This document shows, piece after piece, positions 7,285-10,766 of a stretch of DNA of 10,766 nt. The DNA lies in NCBI GenBank assembly GCA_005884465.1, contig VAZH01000099.1, positions 1-10,766 of the forward strand. The letters are read 5' to 3'. Within the stretch, counting starts at the first letter, position 1; the number at the start of each line of letters is the position of its first letter. Both the position numbers and the translations under genes were made by a program. The notes beneath the pieces are model-generated. The model made no database searches. It was not told the DNA's origin and was given only the letters and a program-made list of their open reading frames with translations. Origin of the DNA: Alphaproteobacteria bacterium. Its GTDB lineage: Bacteria; Pseudomonadota; Alphaproteobacteria; Rhizobiales; Xanthobacteraceae.

Positions 7285-8676
7285 ATGATGTTATCACACC
7301 GCTTTGCCGCCCCTTTTTTCGTTGCGCTGTTCGCTGCGTTCGCTGTCTCCACCAGCGGCGCGCTCGCCCAGACCACGGTGACCTCGGAGCCGCCCGCCAG
7401 CTTCACTCTCGGCAACGGCTTGCAGGTTGTGGTGATCCCGGATCACCGCACCCCCGTCGTCACGCAGATGATCTGGTACAAGGTCGGCTCCGCCGACGAG
7501 ACGCCCGGCAAATCCGGTCTGGCGCATTTTCTCGAGCACCTGATGTTCAAGGGCACCAGCAAGCACCCGGTCGGTGAATTTTCCCAGACCGTGCTTCGGA
7601 TCGGCGGCAACGAGAACGCGTTCACCTCGACGGACTATACCGGCTACTACCAGCGCGTGCCGCGCGAGCAGCTGGCCAGGATGATGGAATTCGAGGCCGA
7701 TCGCATGACCGGGCTGATCCTGAAGGACGAGAACGTGCTGCCGGAGCGCGATGTCGTGCTCGAAGAATTCAACATGCGGGTCGCCAACAACCCGGAGGCG
7801 CGGCTGACCGAGCAGATGATGGCGGCGCTCTATCTCAATCACCCTTATGGCCGGCCGGTCATCGGCTGGCGCCAGGAAATCGAACAGCTCGACCGCGAGG
7901 ATGCGCTGGCCTTCTACAAGCGCTTCTATGCCCCAAACAACGCCACGCTGGTGATTGCCGGCGACGTCGATGCCAAGGATGTTCGCCCCTTGGTAGAGCG
8001 CACGTTCGGCGAAGTCCCCCCGCAGCCCGCCATACCCGTGAAACGCCTGCGTCCGCAGGAACCAACGCCGGCCGGGCCGCGCACCGTGACGCTGTCCGAC
8101 CCCAGGGTCGAACAAACCAGCGTGCGGCGCTATTATCTGGTTCCCTCCGCCGCCACCGCCGCCGCCGGGGAAAGCCCGACGCTCGATGTGCTTGCGCAAC
8201 TGATGGGCGGCGGCAGCAACTCGTATCTCTATCGCGCGCTGGTGATCGACCGGCCGCTCGCGATCAGCGCCAGCGCGGGATATCAGGGCACCGCGCTCGA
8301 TCCGACCCAGTTCATGATCTCGGCTTCGCCGAAGCCCGGCGTCGAGTTTTCGCAAATCGAGCAGGCGATCGACAGCGTGATATCGGATGTCGGGCAAAAT
8401 CCGGTGCGCTCCGAGGATCTCGAGCGCGTCAAGACGCAATTGATCGCGGAAGCCATCTACGCCCAGGACAATCAGGCGACGCTGGCGCGCTGGTATGGCG
8501 GCGCGCTCACCACCGGCTTGAGCATCGATGACATCAGAAGCTGGCCGGATCGCATACGCGCCGTCACCGCCGAACAGGTCCGCGACGCCGCGCAGAAATG
8601 GCTCGAGAAGAAGCGTTCGGTGACCGGCTATCTGATCAAGGATGCGGCGCCGAAACGCGAGGAGAAGCGCTCGTGA
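7285..8676 (+). CDS. M16 family zinc metallopeptidase, catalytic subunit, exported
   Basis: This 463-residue protein is an M16B (mitochondrial-processing-peptidase-like) metallopeptidase. A signal peptide (FFVALFAAFAVSTSGALA, cleavage before QTT) points to the periplasm. The inverted zinc motif HxxEH is intact as HFLEH at residues 81-85. The third ligand is expected about 75 residues later and fits Glu160/161 in VVLEEFN. The NHPYGRPVIGW and FYAPNNATLVIAGDV blocks are family-typical. The C-terminal half has a shortened SNSYLYRALVIDRPLA where partner subunits carry the substrate-binding Arg/Tyr pair. Two ATGs stand in tandem at 7285 and 7288; either may be used. The stop overlaps the next gene's GTG start, implying equal production of two partners. 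It resembles the heterodimeric M16B peptidases described from Sphingomonas. The natural substrate is unknown. Confidence 0.92.
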   Translation: MMLSHRFAAPFFVALFAAFAVSTSGALAQTTVTSEPPASFTLGNGLQVVVIPDHRTPVVTQMIWYKVGSADETPGKSGLAHFLEHLMFKGTSKHPVGEFSQTVLRIGGNENAFTSTDYTGYYQRVPREQLARMMEFEADRMTGLILKDENVLPERDVVLEEFNMRVANNPEARLTEQMMAALYLNHPYGRPVIGWRQEIEQLDREDALAFYKRFYAPNNATLVIAGDVDAKDVRPLVERTFGEVPPQPAIPVKRLRPQEPTPAGPRTVTLSDPRVEQTSVRRYYLVPSAATAAAGESPTLDVLAQLMGGGSNSYLYRALVIDRPLAISASAGYQGTALDPTQFMISASPKPGVEFSQIEQAIDSVISDVGQNPVRSEDLERVKTQLIAEAIYAQDNQATLARWYGGALTTGLSIDDIRSWPDRIRAVTAEQVRDAAQKWLEKKRSVTGYLIKDAAPKREEKRS

Positions 8677-10037
8677 ACTATCTCAGGACCAGCGCGCGCC
8701 GCATGACATTCGTGCTGGCTGCCTGCTTCGCGATGGCGCCGCTGGCGTCGCACGCCGCCGCAAAAGTCCAGCATCTGATTTCGCCTGGAGGCATCGAGGC
8801 CTGGTTTGTGCAGGATTCTACCGTGCCGCTGCTCGCGATGGAGTATGCCTTCGGCGGCGGCGCCACGCAGGATCCGGCCGACAAGCCCGGCGTCGGCAAC
8901 ATGGTCGCCAATCTGCTCGATGAAGGTTCGGGCGATCTGGATTCCAAGACGTTCCACGAGCGTCTCGAGCGCCGCGCCATCGAATTGAGCTTCAGTTCGG
9001 CGCGGGACAATTTCCGCGGTTCGCTGCGCATGCTCAGGGATAACAGAGACGAAGCCTTCGACCTGCTCCGGATGGCGCTGACCTCGCCGCGCTTCGAGAG
9101 CAGCGATGTCGAACGCATTCGCGCGCAGGTCATGTCGGGCTTGCGGCGCGAAACCTCCAATCCGAATTCGCTGGCCAGCCGCAAATTGCTGGAAGTCGCC
9201 TTTGGCAATCATCCTTATGGCCGGCCGGGCAACGGCACCCTGGAGAGCGTCCCCCGAATCGAGGTCGCCGACTTGAAGGACTACGTCGGCCATGTGCTGG
9301 CCAGGGATACGCTGAAGATTGCGGTGGTGGGCGATGTCGATCCGGCCACGCTCGGCAAATTGCTCGACCAGACCTTCGGCGGATTGCCGGCCAAAGCCAG
9401 CCTGGCGCCGGCCGCCGACATCGAGGCCGCCAAGCCGCCGCAGCGCGCGTTCATTCCGCTCGACGTGCCGCAGACCGTGGTGACGTTCGGCGGACCGGGC
9501 TTCAGGCGCAGCGACCCGAATTTCATGGCCGGCTATATCGTCAACCACATTCTCGGCGGCGGGGGGCTGTCGTCGCGGCTCTACCGCGAGGTCCGCGAGA
9601 AGCGCGGTCTCGCCTATTCGGTCTATGAATCGCTGCTCTGGATGGATCATTCCGCGCTGTTCATCGGAAATACCGGAACCCGCGCCGACCGCGCCGGGGA
9701 GACCGTCGACGCCATCAGCAAGGAAGTCCGCCGCATGGCCGAGGATGGCCCGACCCAGCAGGAACTGGACGAGGCCAAGTCCTATCTCAAGGGCTCGCAA
9801 ATGCTGGCGCTCGACACCTCATCGAAGCTGGCATCGGCGCTGCTGCAATATCAGCTCGATCGGCTTCCGATCGACTACATCGAGAAGCGCAACGCCATCG
9901 TCGATGCGGTGACCCTGGACGACGCCAAGAAGGCCGCCCAGCGGCTGTGGGGGCAAGGCCTTCTCACTGTCATCGTCGGCCGCGCCCCGCAGGCCGCCGC
10001 CCAGCCGGCCGCCGCGCCCCCTCCCGCGGCGAACTGA
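8673..10037 (+). CDS. M16 family peptidase-like protein, non-catalytic partner, exported
   Basis: This 454-residue M16 protein follows the catalytic one with a GTGA overlap. The start is the GTG at 8673, supported by AGGAG at 8660-8664, eight bases upstream. A signal peptide (MTFVLAACFAMAPLASHA) predicts export to the same compartment. Where an active M16 has HxxEH, this one reads GVGNMVANLLDEGSG, so the zinc site is lost. It keeps SSRLYREVREKRGLAY with Arg302 and Tyr315, the pair that binds substrate in non-catalytic M16 subunits. The division of labour with the neighbour is thus complementary. The C-terminus ends in an Ala/Pro-rich tail (AAAQPAAAPPPAAN), probably flexible. Downstream lies a hairpin-rich gap that may close the transcript. 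Confidence 0.92.
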   Translation: MNYLRTSARRMTFVLAACFAMAPLASHAAAKVQHLISPGGIEAWFVQDSTVPLLAMEYAFGGGATQDPADKPGVGNMVANLLDEGSGDLDSKTFHERLERRAIELSFSSARDNFRGSLRMLRDNRDEAFDLLRMALTSPRFESSDVERIRAQVMSGLRRETSNPNSLASRKLLEVAFGNHPYGRPGNGTLESVPRIEVADLKDYVGHVLARDTLKIAVVGDVDPATLGKLLDQTFGGLPAKASLAPAADIEAAKPPQRAFIPLDVPQTVVTFGGPGFRRSDPNFMAGYIVNHILGGGGLSSRLYREVREKRGLAYSVYESLLWMDHSALFIGNTGTRADRAGETVDAISKEVRRMAEDGPTQQELDEAKSYLKGSQMLALDTSSKLASALLQYQLDRLPIDYIEKRNAIVDAVTLDDAKKAAQRLWGQGLLTVIVGRAPQAAAQPAAAPPPAAN

Positions 10038-10104
10038 TTTTCAGAAGAAGCTGAACGTCGTTCTGAGCTTGTAAGCGCCACTCCTTCAGCCAACGAGATC
10101 GGTT

Positions 10105-10205
10105 CTCTCCCCCCTTGTGGGGGAGAGATAGAGAGGGGGGTACCGCGAGTTCGGTGTTTGTGGCTCACCCCTCTCCCGTTCCCTCCCCCATAAGGGGGAG
10201 GGAAC
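10105..10205. repeat. Paired-hairpin intergenic repeat, possible terminator
   Basis: Two strong hairpins stand about 50 bases apart. The first has arms CTCTCCCCC (10105-10113) and GGGGGAGAG (10119-10127). The second has a perfect 12-bp stem, GTTCCCTCCCCC (10178-10189) and GGGGGAGGGAAC (10194-10205), with loop ATAA. Between them GAGAGGGG (10131-10138) and CCCCTCTC (10168-10175) form another inverted pair. This looks like a dispersed rhizobial element. It lies after the M16 pair and before arfB and could stop or protect the M16 mRNA, although no U-run follows the stems. The rest of the 263-base gap (10038-10300) holds nothing I can name. Confidence 0.65.
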
Positions 10206-10300
10206 GTGCAAACGCGCGGCAAAGCAAGCTGCTCGCAAAACCGCTATTCTGGCTTTGGCCGATTCCCATTGGGGGAAACGTCCGGCCTCCGGTAAACGCC

Positions 10301-10720
10301 ATGCTGCGGATTTCCCGCGATCTTGCCATCGACGAGAATGACATCGAGATCAGCTTCGTTCGCGCCTCCGGCCCGGGCGGACAGAACGTCAACAAGCTCT
10401 CGACCGCCGCGCAATTGCGCTTCGATACCAGCCGGATCGCGCTGGCGCCGGAGGCCGCCGCGCGACTCACCCGGCTCGCCGGTCAGCGCATGACCAAGGA
10501 CGGCGTCATCGTGATTCACGCGCAGCGCTTCCGCACCCAGGAGCGCAACCGCACTGACGCGATCGATCGCCTGCTCGAACTCTTGCGCGAGGCGATGACG
10601 CGGCCGACCCCGCGGCGGCCGACCAAGCCGACCGCGGGATCGAAACAGCGCCGGCTGGAAGGCAAAAAACGCCGCAGCGACATCAAGGCCAAGCGCGGCT
10701 CGGCTCGCCTGGACGATTGA
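10301..10720 (+). CDS. arfB: Alternative ribosome-rescue factor (peptidyl-tRNA hydrolase ArfB/YaeJ)
   Basis: ArfB enters ribosomes stalled without a stop codon and hydrolyses the peptidyl-tRNA. The 139-residue length matches the family. The catalytic GGQ is at residues 26-28 within RASGPGGQNVNK, the ArfB form of the release-factor motif. After the small catalytic domain (about 1-105) comes a Pro/Thr linker and a strongly basic tail (KQRRLEGKKRRSDIKAKRG), which in ArfB threads into the empty mRNA channel. The start is the ATG at 10301, giving the usual MLRISRDLAI beginning. No good ribosome site is visible at normal distance, suggesting weak translation. The preceding hairpin element separates it from the M16 genes, so it probably has its own promoter. 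Confidence 0.93.
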   Translation: MLRISRDLAIDENDIEISFVRASGPGGQNVNKLSTAAQLRFDTSRIALAPEAAARLTRLAGQRMTKDGVIVIHAQRFRTQERNRTDAIDRLLELLREAMTRPTPRRPTKPTAGSKQRRLEGKKRRSDIKAKRGSARLDD

Positions 10721-10730
10721 GGCTATGTTC

Positions 10731-10766
10731 GTGTCCCGGACGCGGTGCAGCGTTCTTCACGCTGCT
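10731..10766. repeat. Partial intergenic repeat at the window edge
   Basis: The last 36 bases contain a stem GCAGCG (10747-10752) / CGCTGC (10760-10765) around a 7-base loop, preceded by gtgtcccggacgcgg. From memory this matches the beginning of another dispersed Bradyrhizobium element that continues past the window. It starts about ten bases after the arfB stop. Confidence 0.5.

Overview
The window is about 10.8 kb of GC-rich chromosome (above 60% GC in most genes) from an alphaproteobacterium. It is most likely Bradyrhizobium or a close relative in the Bradyrhizobium/Rhodopseudomonas group. This rests on the style of the IleS, RibF and LspA proteins and on four intergenic palindromic elements of the kind scattered through Bradyrhizobium genomes. 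No RNA gene, CRISPR array, insertion sequence or prophage gene was recognised.

Layout: a lone CheY-type response regulator lies on the minus strand at the left edge (89-484), with a palindromic repeat just past its 3' end. Everything else is on the plus strand. ribF (715-1686) makes FMN and FAD. A maltose-O-acetyltransferase-like gene (1683-2237) overlaps the ribF stop. ileS (2431-5621) follows and is broken by a frameshift near 3745-3752. A repeat-bearing gap (5622-5805) precedes lspA (5806-6303). Next come an unassigned exported protein (6404-7117), two overlapping M16 peptidase genes (7285-8676 catalytic, 8673-10037 non-catalytic partner), a gap with two strong hairpins, and arfB (10301-10720). 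The right edge enters another repeat.

Functionally this is core housekeeping. ribF-ileS-lspA is a widely conserved bacterial neighbourhood linking flavin cofactors, tRNA charging and lipoprotein signal-peptide removal. The exported protein and the M16 pair act in the envelope. ArfB rescues stalled ribosomes. The M16 proteins split the family's functional residues between them, which predicts an obligate heterodimer.

The feature most worth a second look is ileS. Its reading frame is broken at the exit of the editing domain. About 110 bases downstream it carries an AT-richer, arginine-rich in-frame segment roughly 50-60 residues longer than expected. It also has a HIGT instead of a HIGH signature and a second AT-richer patch inside the editing domain. 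It could be a decaying gene copy, a mosaic, a split enzyme, or partly a sequencing error. No clearly new multi-gene system was found.
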